This document shows positions 45,312-56,096 of a stretch of DNA of 64,000 nt, piece after piece. Under the pieces are notes generated by a model. That model did no database searches. It was not told where the DNA came from and saw only the letters and a list, made by a program, of their open reading frames with translations. Positions within the stretch are counted from its first letter, which is position 1. Each line of letters begins with the position of its first letter. Both the position numbers and the translations under genes were made by a program. This DNA is from Lepus europaeus (taxonomy: Eukaryota > Chordata > Mammalia > Lagomorpha > Leporidae), in assembly GCF_033115175.1 (NCBI RefSeq), contig NC_084831.1, forward strand, positions 13,741,138 to 13,805,137, written 5' to 3'.

Positions 45312-45637
45312 TTTTTTTTTTTTTTTTTTGACAGGCAGAGTGGATAGTGACAGAGAGAGACAGAGAGAAAGGTCTTCCTTTTTGCTGTTGGTTCACCCTC
45401 CAACGGCCGCATCTCGCTGATCCGAAGCCAGGAGCCAGGTACTTCTCCTGGTCTCCCATGCGGGTGCAGGGCCCAAGCACTTGGGCCATCCTCCACTGCC
45501 TTCCCCGGGCCATAGCAGAGAGCTGGCCTGGAAGAGGAGCAACCGGGACAGAATCCGGCGCCCCGACCGGGACTAGAACCTGGTGTGTCGGTGCCGCAAG
45601 GCGGAGGATTAGCCTGTTAAGCCACGGCGCCGGCCTT
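45312..45637 (-). mobile_element. C-SINE, young type, in L1
   Basis: Reverse-strand copy after about 18 T, ending GCCACGGCGCCGGCC. TGTAATT flanks both sides. Confidence 0.94.
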
Positions 45638-45669
45638 TGTAATTAAAAAAGCAGAAAAGCAGAGATTGG

Positions 45670-45982
45670 GACTAGCACCGGGGCTTAGCAAGTTAAGCCT
45701 CCGCCTGCAGAGCTGGCATCCCATATAGGTGCTGGTTCAAATCCTGGCTGCTCCACATCTGATCCAGATCCCTGCTGATGGCCTGGGAAAGCAGAAGATG
45801 GCGCAAGTGTTTGGGCCCCTGCACCTGCATGGGAGACCCAGAAGAAGCTCCTGGCTCCTGGTCATTGCAGCCATTTGGGGAGTGAACTAGCAGATGGAAG
45901 ACCTTTCTCTCTGTCTCTCCCTCTCTCTGTTTATAACTCTGCCTCTCAAATAAATAAGTAAATAAATAAATCTAATTTTTAA
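45670..45982 (+). mobile_element. C-SINE in L1 ORF2
   Basis: Plus-strand copy; exact 15-base target duplication AAAAGCAGAGATTGG at 45655-45669 and 45983-45997. Confidence 0.96.
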
Positions 45983-47161
45983 AAAGCAGAGATTGGAAGA
46001 TTGGATTAAAAATATGATCCAACTATGTGTTGTGTAGAAGAGAAACAATTTAGATTTAAGGACATACATGATTGAAAGTAAAAGGACAGGAAAAGATACA
46101 CCATGACATAGCAGCTAAAAGAGAGCTGGAGTGGCGTGCAAATACCATGCCAACTATCCCTTAACGACTGTTACTCAAGACTGCAATAGAAAGTGGTCAA
46201 TTCATCAAGACAGCACAATCATTATAAACATGTGCGCACGAACACAGCTCCAACTTGCAGGAAGCAATACTGGTCAGAACTGAAGGGAGAGATAGACAAT
46301 TCAACAACGGCTGAAGACGTCAAAACCTCATTTTTAACAATGTGCAGAGTAACAAAACGGAACATCAACAAGGAAATAGAAGACTTGAATAACCCTTAAA
46401 AGGCCATTAAGCCAAACAGACATCTATAGAAGCTTCCACCCAATGACAGAATATAAATTCTTCTCAAGGGCATAGGGAATGTTTGCAGGAGCAGACCATA
46501 TGTGAGGCTGTAAAACAGCCCTCAATAAATTGAAAGGGATTAAAATCATCTATGTTTTCTGAGCACAGTGTGATACAATTAAAAATCAGTAATAAAGGGA
46601 AATCTGAGACATTCACAAATATGTAGCAATTAAAATAGCAAATTCCTAAATAAGCAATGGGTCAAAAAAGAAACCATGGGAGGAACGAGGGACTTTGAAA
46701 TAAATGAAAACAAGTCACTCAGCGTAATGGCATGCAGCTCAAGCAGGATTAGAGGGCAAATTATAGCCATAAACACCTGCAGGAAGCAAGAAGGAAGCTC
46801 TCAAAGCAATAACCTGACCTTCTTCTCCAAGAAACAGGGTCAAGAAGAAGAAAAAATAGTCGGGAAGGGGGAGGAAGAAGGGCAGGAGAAGAGGGGAGGA
46901 GGAGGAAAAACTATACCTAGAAAGAAATCAGAGTAAGAAAATAATAATGATTGAAGAAAATCAGTCAAAGAAAGGATAGAACAATAGAGAAAAACCAACG
47001 CACCCAAAAGATGTTTCTTTGAAAGAATCAACAACATTGATAAATCTCTTGCTAAACAGACCAAGTAAAAAGAGGAAAGACAAGTTATTTAAACAATGAA
47101 TCAAAAAGAGGATACTACTACTGGCCTTGCCTTATAAGAGAACACTAAGAAATTGAATACT

Positions 47162-47490
47162 GGGGCCGGTGCTGTGGTGTGGTGGGTGGGGCCACTGCCT
47201 TTGATGCCGGCATCCCATATGGGTGCCAGTTCGAGTCCCAGCTGCTCCACTTCTGATCCAGCTCCCTGCCAATGGCCTGGGAAAAGCAGTGGAGGATGGC
47301 CTAGGTGTTTGGGCCCCTGTACCGACACGGGAGACCTAGATAAAGCTGCTGGCTCCTGACTTCAACCTGGCCCTTGTGGCCATCTGGGGAGTGAGACAGC
47401 AGATGGAAGATCCCTCTCTTTCTGTCTTTCCTTTTCTCTCTGTGGCTCTGACTTTCAAGATAAATAGATAAATCTTAAAAAAAAAAAAAG
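47162..47490 (+). mobile_element. C-SINE in L1 ORF2
   Basis: Plus-strand copy from GGGGCCGGTGCTGTGGTG to ATAAATAGATAAATC and poly(A). Confidence 0.93.
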
Positions 47491-47582
47491 AAAAAATTGT
47501 ATAATAACAAACATAGTAACTGTGATGAAATAAACAAACTCCTAGAAACATTGATTACAAAACTTACCCAAGAAGAAATAGA

Positions 47583-47906
47583 GGGTGGGTGCTGTGGCAC
47601 AGTGGATTAAACCACAGCTTGGGACACAGCATCCTATATCAAAGTGCTTGTTTCAGTCTTGGCCCCTCTGCTTCCAATCCAGCTTCCTGCTAACACATCC
47701 TGGGAGGCAGCAGATGATGGTGCAAGTGCTTGGGCCCCTGCCACCCATGTGGGAGACCAGACAGTGCTCAGCTCCTGGCTGCAGCCTGACCCAGCCCTGC
47801 CTGTTGCGGGGTGTTTGGAGAGGGACTCAGCAGGTGGAAGATCTCTCTCCCCGTCGAGTAGGTGAAAATAAATAAACGCTTTTAACAAACAAACAAACAA
47901 ACAAAA
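47583..47906 (+). mobile_element. C-SINE in L1 ORF2, (CAAA)n tail
   Basis: Plus-strand copy from GGGTGGGTGCTGTGGCACAG to AAATAAATAAACGC, followed by a (CAAA)n tail variant. Confidence 0.92.
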
Positions 47907-47971
47907 AATAGTAGGAAACCTGATAGACCCATAACAAACAAGGAGATTGAATTAGTAATCAAAAAATTCTC

Positions 47972-48307
47972 GGGGCCCACGCTGGCTGTGGCATAGCGGG
48001 TAAAGCCGCTGCCTGCAGTGCCAGCATCCCACATGGGCACTGGTTTGAGTTCTGGCTGCTCCACTTCTGATCCAGCTCTCTGCTATGGCCTGGGAAAGCA
48101 GTAGAAGATGGCCCAAGTGCTTGGGCCCCTGCACCTGTGTGGGAGACCTGGAAGAAGCTCCTGGCTCCTGGCTTCAGATCGGCACAGCTCTGGTCGTTGC
48201 AGCCAACTGGGGAGTGAACCAGCAGATGGAAAACCTCTCTCTCTCTGCCTCTCCTTCTCTCTGTGTGTAACTCTTTTCAAATAAATAAATAAATCTTTTA
48301 AAAAAAG
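47972..48307 (+). mobile_element. C-SINE in L1 ORF2
   Basis: Plus-strand copy from GGGGCCCACGCTGGCTGTGG to AAATAAATAAATAAATC. AATTCTC flanks both sides. Confidence 0.94.
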
Positions 48308-48447
48308 AATTCTCACAAAGAGCAGACCAAGGACCAGATGACTTTATGGAGTAATTCTATCAAATATTTAAAGAACAGCTAACATCAGTCCTTCCCAAAC
48401 TCTTGCAAAAAATAAAAGGGGAGGCAAACCTTCCCAACTCCTATTTC

Positions 48448-48809
48448 TTCTCTTTTCTTTCTTTCTTTCTTTCTTTCTTTCTTTGACAGGCAGAGTGGAT
48501 AGTGAGAGAGAGAGAGAGAGACAGAGAGAAAGGTCTTCCTTTTTGCTGTTGGTTCACCCTTCAATGGCCACTGCGGTCGGTGCATCTCGCTGATCCGAAG
48601 CCAGGAGCCAGGTGCTTCTCCTGGTCTCCCATGCGGGTGCAGGGCCCAAGGACTTGGACCATCCTCCACTGCCTTCCCGGGCCATAGCAGAGAGCTGGCC
48701 TGGAAGAGGGGCAACCGGGATAGAATCCAGCGCCCCAACCGGGACTAGAACCCAGTGTGCTGGCGCCGCAAGGTGGAGGATTAGCCTGTTAAGCCATGGC
48801 GCCGGCAAC
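48448..48809 (-). mobile_element. C-SINE, young type, with (GAAA)n tail, in L1 ORF2
   Basis: Reverse-strand copy with exact 15-base target duplication CCCAACTCCTATTTC at 48433-48447 and 48810-48824. Instead of pure T, the tail side is (TTTC)n at about 48450-48484. Confidence 0.96.
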
Positions 48810-49079
48810 CCCAACTCCTATTTCAAAGCCAGTGATGTACTAACACCAAAATCAAAGATGTTATAAGAAGAAGATGGAATAAGGCTATAGACCAATATTC
48901 TTTCTGAGTATAGATTCAGAAATCCTTGACAGAAAGTCAGTTGACCAAAGCCTGAGTAAAAAAAGAGAAAGAGAAAAGAGAGAAAGAAAAAGAAGAAGCA
49001 TCCACATTTTGAAGAAGAAAGTAAAACTATTTCTAATTACAGGTGATGTAACCTTTTAGGATCCCACCACCACCACATA

Positions 49080-49557
49080 TGAGGTTGTGTCAAAAAGCTC
49101 ATGGAAATTTTGAACTAAAGTAAGTTCATTTTGGTGCAAATAATTCTGATGTCCATGCACAGTTCTTTAATTACTATCATTTAATTCTGATTGTCATAAA
49201 CTTTTTTTTTTTTGGACAGGCAGAGTTAGTGAGAGAGAGAGACAGAGAGAAAGGTCTTCCTTCCGTTGGTTCACCCCCCCCCCCCCAAATGGCCGCTATG
49301 GCCGGTGCGCTGCACTGATCTGAAGCCAGGAGCCAGGTGCTTCTCCTGGTCTCCCATGTGGGTGCAGGGCCCAAGCACTTGGGCCATCCTCCACTGCCCT
49401 CTTGGGCCACAGCAGAGAGCTGGACTGGAAGAGGAGCAACTGGGACAGAATCCGGCCCCCCGACCGGGACTAGAACCAGGGGTGCTGGTGCCTCAGGCGG
49501 AGGATTAGCCTAGTGAGCTGTGGCACCGGCCATCATAAACTTCTTGAAGTACCCTCA
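49080..49557 (+). mobile_element. Mariner-like MITE with inverted ends, split by a SINE
   Basis: Element parts 49080-49203 and 49543-49557, about 139 bases together. The ends TGAGGTTGTGTCAAAAAG and CTTGAAGTACCCTCA are inverted repeats of each other, flanked by TA on both sides (49078-49079, 49558-49559), the mariner target duplication. L1 sequence surrounds it. Confidence 0.75.
49204..49532 (-). mobile_element. C-SINE, young type, inside the MITE
   Basis: Reverse-strand copy; exact target duplication TCATAAACTT at 49194-49203 and 49533-49542. Contains a 14-base poly-C run at 49273-49286. Confidence 0.95.
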
Positions 49558-49773
49558 TATTCTATCAGATCTAATAAGAGAGGTCAGCAAGGTGCAGGCT
49601 ACAAGATCAATATGCAAAATCAACAGTGCTTTTATACAGAAGAAATAAACAATCCAAAATGACATTTAAAAAATTGCATATGCAACAACACCACAGGAAC
49701 GAAATAACTGGGAATACATTTAAAAGAAGAAGTGCAAAAACGTGTAGTCTGATTATTGAAGATAATTTCTTTT

Positions 49774-50138
49774 TTTTTTTTTGTTTTTTTTTTTTTTTTT
49801 TGTTTTTTTTGACAGGCAGAGTGGACAGTGAGAGAGAGAGACAGAGAGAAAGGTCTTCCTTTTGCCGTTGGTTCACCCTCCAATGGCCGCCGCGGTAGCG
49901 CGCTGCGGCCGGCGCACCGCGCTGATCCGATGGCAGGAGCCAGGTGCTTATCCTGGTCTCCCATGGGGTGCAGAGCCCAAGCACTTGGGCCATCCTCCAC
50001 TGCACTCCCTGGCCACAGCAGAGAGCTGGCCTGGAAGAGGGGCAACCGGGACAGGATCGGTGTCCCGACCGGGACTAGAACCCGGTGTGCCGGCGCCGCA
50101 AGGCGGAGGATTAGCCTGTTGAGCCACGGCGCCGGCCT
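49774..50138 (-). mobile_element. C-SINE, young type, at the 3' end of the EEF1A1 pseudogene
   Basis: Reverse-strand copy; exact 12-base target duplication ATAATTTCTTTT at 49762-49773 and 50139-50150. The target was the A/T-rich junction of the retrocopy tail and L1. Confidence 0.96.
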
Positions 50139-50150
50139 ATAATTTCTTTT

Positions 50151-52220
50151 GTCATTAAGCTTTACCTTAATACATGTCAAAATTCTGTGACAGATTTTTT
50201 GTTCACATTTCCATTAAAAAGCGCAGATTTTTAAAAACTAAACTGAATACTGATATACATACATACATACACAAAAAATGGTTCACAAAATATTCTCCTT
50301 GTCTTTTGAAGGTTTCGTGATGCATTGTTATCGTTAACCAGTTTTTCATATTGAACTTAACTGGCCGATGGAGACCAACAGTTCTGAGGCTGCTCTTCTA
50401 CCACTGATTACGACTGGGGTGGAAGCCATTAGGGATAAGACTCATCTGGTCCTCTGAGCTTTCTGGGCAGACGTGGTGACCCTGCCAGCTCCAGCAGCCT
50501 TCTTGCCCACTGCTTTGCCGACACCCATGACAGCTGTGTGTCTCAGAAGAACCCACAGGAAGATGGCCAGAGAAGCTCGCAACGCACACGGACTTGCCAG
50601 GAACCAATCTATGGTGGCAACATCAGCAGAATCCACGGATTCAAGGCCGTCCCAGCTTCTTACCAGAACAACAATCTTTTTTTTTTCCTTCAGCTCAGCC
50701 AACTTGCAGGCCACCTGAACTGTGTGACCGTCCAGCACCAGGGCATAAACCAGCGCTGACCTGGCCTGGAGGGTTCAGGTCAAACCGCCGAGCAGTGAGG
50801 CCAGCTGTTGCCACCAATGGGCTGTTTTTACCGTCACCAGCAACACTGCCACCGTGAACACCTTGGACAGACACATTCTTGACAGTGAAGCCCAGCTGAT
50901 GATAGAGACTCCTGGCTAGGTGGACAGGGAGGGACCAGGGGGCCCCTTCCTCACCATCAGCAGATGGGGCTCAGAGGACCTCGGCAAAGTCAAGCAACCA
51001 GCTCCTGTGATTGGAGACTTAGCTTTCACCCAGTTAACCCATCAAAACCGTCACTTCTCACCGCTCCTGGACCAATTACAAGAACATCCCCTTTTACAGC
51101 CTATACAAAGCCCTAGACAACCAGCCCTCGACCGTTCCCTCCTTCCAGGACCCCTGCCGGCTGCTGGGAGCTTTTTCTCCCTTTCTTTCAACAAACAACT
51201 TCTGCTTTACACACTCTTCCTTGTCCCTGCTCCTAATTCTTTGTGGTCACGAGATATGGACACGGGGGATTAGAACCCTGATGTTCCTGTGTAAAAGAGC
51301 CGTAAAGATCCGATGGAAAGAAAAATCTGCAACAGTGTCGTCCCCAAGAAGAGCTTCTCTCAAAACTTCATGGTGCCTTCAACAGACTGGGCAGAGGTTG
51401 CCACCACGCCAGGTTCCAGAGTGCCTGTCTGCACTCAGCCCACAGGGACGGTACCAATGCCACCGCCCGGAGAAGCAGACGCAAAGGTTGCTCAGGACGA
51501 GTTGACGGGAGGATGCAATCCAGGGCTTCCAGCAGGGAGGTTCTGCTGGCGTTGCCACCTCTGTGGTTAAACCAAGGCGTGTTAGCACTTGGCTCTGGTG
51601 TGCTGTCACCATTCCAACCAGCATAAATGCTACTGTGTCTGGGTTGCAGCCAGTTTTCTTGACGGGGGTGCTGACTTCCTTAACGATTTCCTCGCGTCCT
51701 TTCTAACTGTAGGGTGGCTCGGCAGAATCCATCTTGTTGACACCGCCGGTGAGTTGTCCCACACCCGGGATGTGAGCCAGAAGGCCGTGCTCACGGCTCT
51801 GCGCACTCTGGGAGATGCCAGCTTCACGTTCCCCAGCGGCGGCAGCAGCAGTCCGGGCAGCAGTCAGCCTGGGACATGTCTGCACCCCTGTTTTTGGTAG
51901 AGTCTCTGTGTCTGGGGCATCAGTCATAGTCACACGATACTTGCTGGTGATACCACACTCACAGCTTTTGGTTTATCCAGGTCCCAAACACACTTGAAGG
52001 AGCCCTTGCCCATCTCGGCAGCCTTCAGGTTTTTCAATGGTTCTTTGGTTGGCGCCACTGTATTTGCAGATGGAACGGCAGGCACTGGTGGACTTGCCTG
52101 GATCTATGTGTTCAGTGACGGTGATGTTGATCCGAGTCTCTGCCTTTCCCGTTTTGGTTTTGGCTTAGTAGTGATTTTCACGACACCTGTGTTCTGGTGG
52201 CAAACTCACTGCAAAAAAGC
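50151..52220 (-). pseudogene. EEF1A1: EEF1A1 processed pseudogene, full length but broken by an LTR
   Basis: Intronless reverse-strand copy of eukaryotic elongation factor 1-alpha mRNA, the GTPase that brings aminoacyl-tRNA to the ribosome. From right to left it has the 5' UTR beginning at the CTTTTTTGC TOP-like start, a degenerate G1 loop reading EHIDPGKST, GVNKMDSAEPPYS (residues around 150 of the parent), [12 protein letters not shown] and HEALSEAL-like segments, the C-terminal KKAAGAG region, and a 3' UTR recognisable down to about 50151. Numerous frameshifts and stops make it non-coding. It is interrupted at 50897-51334 by an LTR. Imperfect flanking repeats TTGAAGATAATT (49756-49767) and TTGAAAATAATT (52223-52234) look like the target-site duplication, placed in L1 ORF2 sequence. 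Confidence 0.9.
50897..51334 (+). mobile_element. Solo LTR-like insertion (class I ERV type) inside the EEF1A1 pseudogene
   Basis: This 438-base block is absent from EEF1A1 mRNA and splits the pseudogene between two adjacent coding segments. It begins TG and ends CA. It has the layout of a gammaretrovirus-like LTR: a promoter-like U3, CTTTCTTTCAACAAAC near the polyadenylation region, a CT-rich R/U5, and GGGGGATTAGAACCC near the end. No internal viral genes are present, so it is probably a solo LTR. No clear short target duplication is visible and the ends are good to about 5 bases. Confidence 0.6.
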
Positions 52221-52502
52221 TGTTGAAAATAATTAAAGAAAATCTATATAAGTAGAGAGGGTTCCTATTAATGTATCGGAAGACTTAATATTATTAAATA
52301 TTAATGCTCCTGAAATTAATATATTGATTCAATGCATTCCTCATTAAAAAAAAAAAAACAAAACAACTCTAGTCCAACCTGCTCCCCTTTTTGTAGAAAT
52401 TGACAAGCTGGTCTTGAAATTCATAATGGAAATTCAAGGGTCCCAAACAAACAGCCAAAACAGTTTTGGAAAAGAAGAGTAAGTTGGAAGACACACTTCT
52501 TT

Positions 52503-52826
52503 TCAAAATGCTTATTTATTTATTTGAAAGTCAGAGTTACAAAGAGAGAGGGGAGAGAGAGAGATCATCTATCTACTGGTTTACTTCCCTAGTGGCCACA
52601 ATGGCCAAGGCTGAGCCAGGTTGAAGCCAGGAGCCGGGAGCTTCCTCTGGGTCTTCCAGTGGGTGGCAGGGCCCCCAAACACGCAAGCCATTTTCTGCTG
52701 TTTTTCCCAGGCCATTAGCAGGGAGCTGGATTGGAACGGCATCAACTGGGACACAAACCAGCACCCATATGGGACACTGGCATTGCAGGCAGTGGCTTAA
52801 CCCGCTACATCACAGTGCCAGCCCCT
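52503..52826 (-). mobile_element. C-SINE in L1 ORF2
   Basis: Reverse-strand copy: TTATTTATTTATTTGAAAGT to CACAGTGCCAGCCCC. CACACTTC on both sides. Confidence 0.94.
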
Positions 52827-53055
52827 CACACTTCCCAATTATAAAACTTACTGATGTAAAGTTACAAACCAAGACTGTGTGGCACTGAATACAAATAGAT
52901 ATATAGCTCAACTGAAAGTCCAGAAATGAATTCACACATTTATGCCCAGTCGATTTTTGACAATGATGCTAAGTCAATCCAATGGAGAAAGGGGAGTCTT
53001 TTCAACAAATGGTGCCAAAACAGCCAGATAACACTTTGCAAAAGAATGAAGTTGG

Positions 53056-53375
53056 GGACAGGCATTTGGTGCCACTGCTGAGACACTGCTTGGGCTGCCC
53101 ACATTCTGTAAGTGGGTTTGAGTCCCGTCTCCACTTCTGATCCACTTTCCTGGGGAGAAGCCGGTGATGGCTCAAATACCTGAGTCTCTGCAACCATGAG
53201 GGAGCCCTGGATTGAATTTTTGGTTCCTGGTTTGGCCTGGCTCAGTTCTGACTCTGTGAGCATCTGGGGAGTGAATCGATGGATTCGAGATCTCTCCATG
53301 CGTCTGTCTATGAATCAGTCTCTCTCTCTCTCCTCTCTCTCTGCCTGTCAAATAAATGAAAATAAATTTTAAAAG
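53056..53375 (+). mobile_element. C-SINE, older, in L1
   Basis: Plus-strand copy; target duplication ATGAAGTTGG at 53046-53055 and 53376-53385. Confidence 0.93.
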
Positions 53376-53612
53376 ATGAAGTTGGATATCATATACCAGA
53401 GTTTACTAAAATGGATCAAAGACCTAAGTGTAAGAGCTAAAACTGTAACAAAAATAGGTGTACAAATCATCATGATCTTGGATTAAACAATGTTTTTTTC
53501 AGATGTTACACAGAAATCATGAGTCATTGAAGAAAAACAGATAGAATGACTTCATCAAAAGTAAAACATTTTGTGCTTCAAAGATACTATCACAAAGGTG
53601 CAAAGTTAACCC

Positions 53613-53885
53613 TTGGCTGGCACCGTGGCTCAATAGGCTAATCCTCCGCCTGTGGCACCAGCACACCAGGTTCTAGTCCCGGTCAGGGCGCCGGATTCTG
53701 TCCCGGTTGCCCCTCTTCCAGTCCAGCTCTCTGCTGTGGCCCGGGAGTGCATTGGAGGATGGCCCAAGTGCTTGGGCCCTGCACCCACATGGGAGACCAG
53801 GAGAAGTACCTGGCTCCTGGCTTCGGATCAGTGAGATGCGCCGGCCGCAGCTGCCATTGGAGGGTGAACCAATGGTAAAGGAAGA

Positions 53886-53919
<34 letters not shown>

Positions 53920-53955
53920 AGTGTCCACTCTGCCTGTCAAAAAAAAAAAAAAAAA
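53613..53955 (+). mobile_element. C-SINE, young type, in L1
   Basis: Plus-strand copy with A-box-like TGGCTCAATAGG and B-box-like GGTTCTAGTCC, ending in poly(A). Target duplication AAAGTTAACCC at 53602-53612 and 53956-53966. Confidence 0.96.
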
Positions 53956-54297
53956 AAAGTTAACCCACAGGATGGAAAAAAAATTGCAAATTCCCTATCT
54001 GATGAGGGTCTAGCATCCAGAATATATAACACACTCTGATAATTCAATAGTAAAAGACAACCCAATTTTAAAATGGATAAAGCATTTGATAAGACATTTA
54101 TCCAAAGAAGATACATCAATGACCAATAAGCATTTGAAAAAGATGTTCCAAATAACTAATCATTAGAGAAATGCAAACCCAAACAATAATGAGATGTTAT
54201 TTCATACTCAGTAAGATGACAATAATTATCAAGATACACAATAACAGATACTGGGGGAAATGTGGACTAATTGGAACCCTCACAGAAAGTGAAATTA

Positions 54298-54626
54298 CGG
54301 CCCGGTGCTGTGGTGTAGCAGGTGGAGCCGCCTCCTGTGGTGCTGGCATCCCATGTGGGCACTGGTTTGAGTCCTGGCTGCTCCACTTCCGATCTGGCTC
54401 TCTGCTGTGGCCTGGGAAAGCAGTAGAAGATGGCCCAAGCACTTGGGCCCCTGCACCCCCGTGTGAGGCCTAGAGGAGGATCTTGGCTCCTGGCTTCAGA
54501 TCGGCTCAGCTCTGGCCGTTGCAGCCGTTTGGGGAGTGAACCAGCAGATGGAAGATTTCTCTCTCTCTGCCTTTGCCTCTGCCTCTCTGTAACTCTTGCT
54601 TTCAAATAACTAAGTAAATCTTAAAA
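54298..54626 (+). mobile_element. C-SINE in L1 3' region
   Basis: Plus-strand copy; target duplication AGAAAGTGAAATTA (54284-54297) and AGAAAGTAAAATTA (54627-54640). Confidence 0.95.
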
Positions 54627-55350
54627 AGAAAGTAAAATTATGCAGCCACTTTGGAAAACATGTTGATAGTTTGTCAAAGTTTAAACATACTATTCCTATA
54701 GGACTCAGCAATTCCATTCCTAGGAATATACTTCAAAGACTCGAAAACATACGTACACATACAAACTTGCATGTGTTTGCACATTATTGATAACAGACAA
54801 AAGTGGAAACAATTCAAATGTCTATCAGCTGATGAACGGATCAATACAACGCCATATATTCTGTACAATAGTATGTTATTCATCTGTAAACATAAGTGAA
54901 GCACTGACGCGTGCTACAAGATGGATATGCCTTTAAGAAATTATACAAAGTAAAAAAAGACGGATACAAACAGCCACATGTGGTGTGAATGCGTTGGTAA
55001 TGTCCATCACCACAAATACACAGGATCTGGGAGTAGATGAGTGGTTGCCAGGGGACTAGGAGGTCAGGGGGAGGGAGTAGGGGATGATTGCTAATGATTC
55101 ACGGCTTCTTTTTGGAGTTCTGGAATCAGATAGTGGTGATGTTTGCACAATGGTGTAAATATACTAAGAAACACTGAATTGCATGCTTTAAGCAGAAGAA
55201 TCTTAGGATATGTGAACTATGTTTTTTAAAAAAGAAAGACCCACTTTTTCACTGTTGGAGGAAGAAGATTTAAGTGCAGAAGGGAGAAGACCTCAAACTG
55301 TAGCTCTGAATTGGAATTGGAGGTTTGGGTAGGAATTCATGGCGCGCGCT

Positions 55351-55385
55351 CTCTCTATATATATATACATATATATATGTATAAT
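55351..55385 (+). repeat. (TA)n-rich simple repeat
   Basis: CTATATATATATACATATATA pattern; low complexity. Confidence 0.85.
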
Positions 55386-55744
55386 ATAGATTTGAATGTG
55401 TGTGTGCACCTGCCCATGCACCTGAGTGTACATTCCTTATCTTTGTCCACTGGGTCCTGGGAACAGTGACATCCCCCCAGTGATGAGCATGGTCCTCCTA
55501 TCCAGATCCTGGTATCTAAAGACCAGTCCCCACTTGGGACTCTGTTAAGGAACCCGAGGAGCCAGGGCATCTCAGAAAAATGGCTGATTGCAAGGCTGGA
55601 GTGGAGATACAACATGGTCACTCTGAAACGTGTAAGGGGACAAAGAATTACGTCCCACTGTCCCAGTCAGGGACAAATTGGTATCAAAATCATAATGATA
55701 ATAATGATTAATAATAAACCTTTGACTATAACGTAAATTTATTT

Positions 55745-56096
55745 AAATTGTGGTGTAACAGGTAAAGCTGCCACCTGCAATCCCAGTTTCCCAAATGGAC
55801 CGTGGTTCGAGATCTGGCTGCTCCACTTCAGATCCAGCTCCCTGCTAATGCACCTGGGAAAACCAGCAGAGGATGGCCCAAGCGCTTGGACCTCTGTACC
55901 CACATGGGAGACCTGGAAGAAGCTCTTGGCTTTGGTCTGGCCCAGTCCTGGTCATTGCAATGTTGTGGCCACCTGGGGAGTGAATCAACAGATGGAAGAT
56001 TTCTCTCTCCCTCCTTCCCTCCCTCCCTCCCTCTCTCTCCCCCTCTTCTCTTTCTCTCCCCCTCTTTGCCTTCCAAATAAATAACATAAACCTTCA
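55745..56096 (+). mobile_element. C-SINE, slightly 5'-truncated
   Basis: Plus-strand copy from TTGTGGTGTAACAGGTAAAG to CAAATAAATAACATAAACC. Confidence 0.9.

Larger units (their letters stand above)
43456..55242 (+). mobile_element. Old LINE-1 (L1M type), ORF1 to 3' UTR, heavily interrupted
   Basis: L1 sequence in consistent plus orientation. ORF1-like sequence lies at 43456-43720 and 44560-44700, inter-ORF sequence at about 44985-45310, ORF2 endonuclease to reverse transcriptase segments at 45985-47160, 47490-47580, 47907-47970, 48308-48447 and 48825-49075, ORF2 3' portions at 49560-49770, 52235-52500, 52827-53055, 53386-53612 and 53967-54297, and the 3' UTR at 54641-55242. All frames are broken, for example the HYKH..TNTAPTCRKQYW segment near 46200. 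It acts as a landing site for about 15 later insertions, listed separately. Confidence 0.85.

Noticed and set aside
46193..46399. 68-codon frame with a conserved-looking peptide
   Set aside because: Matches the L1 ORF2 endonuclease region; part of the broken L1.
50442..50738. 98-codon minus-strand frame with EEF1A-like residues as a functional gene
   Set aside because: It is the C-terminal part of a processed pseudogene with frameshifts elsewhere and an LTR in the middle.
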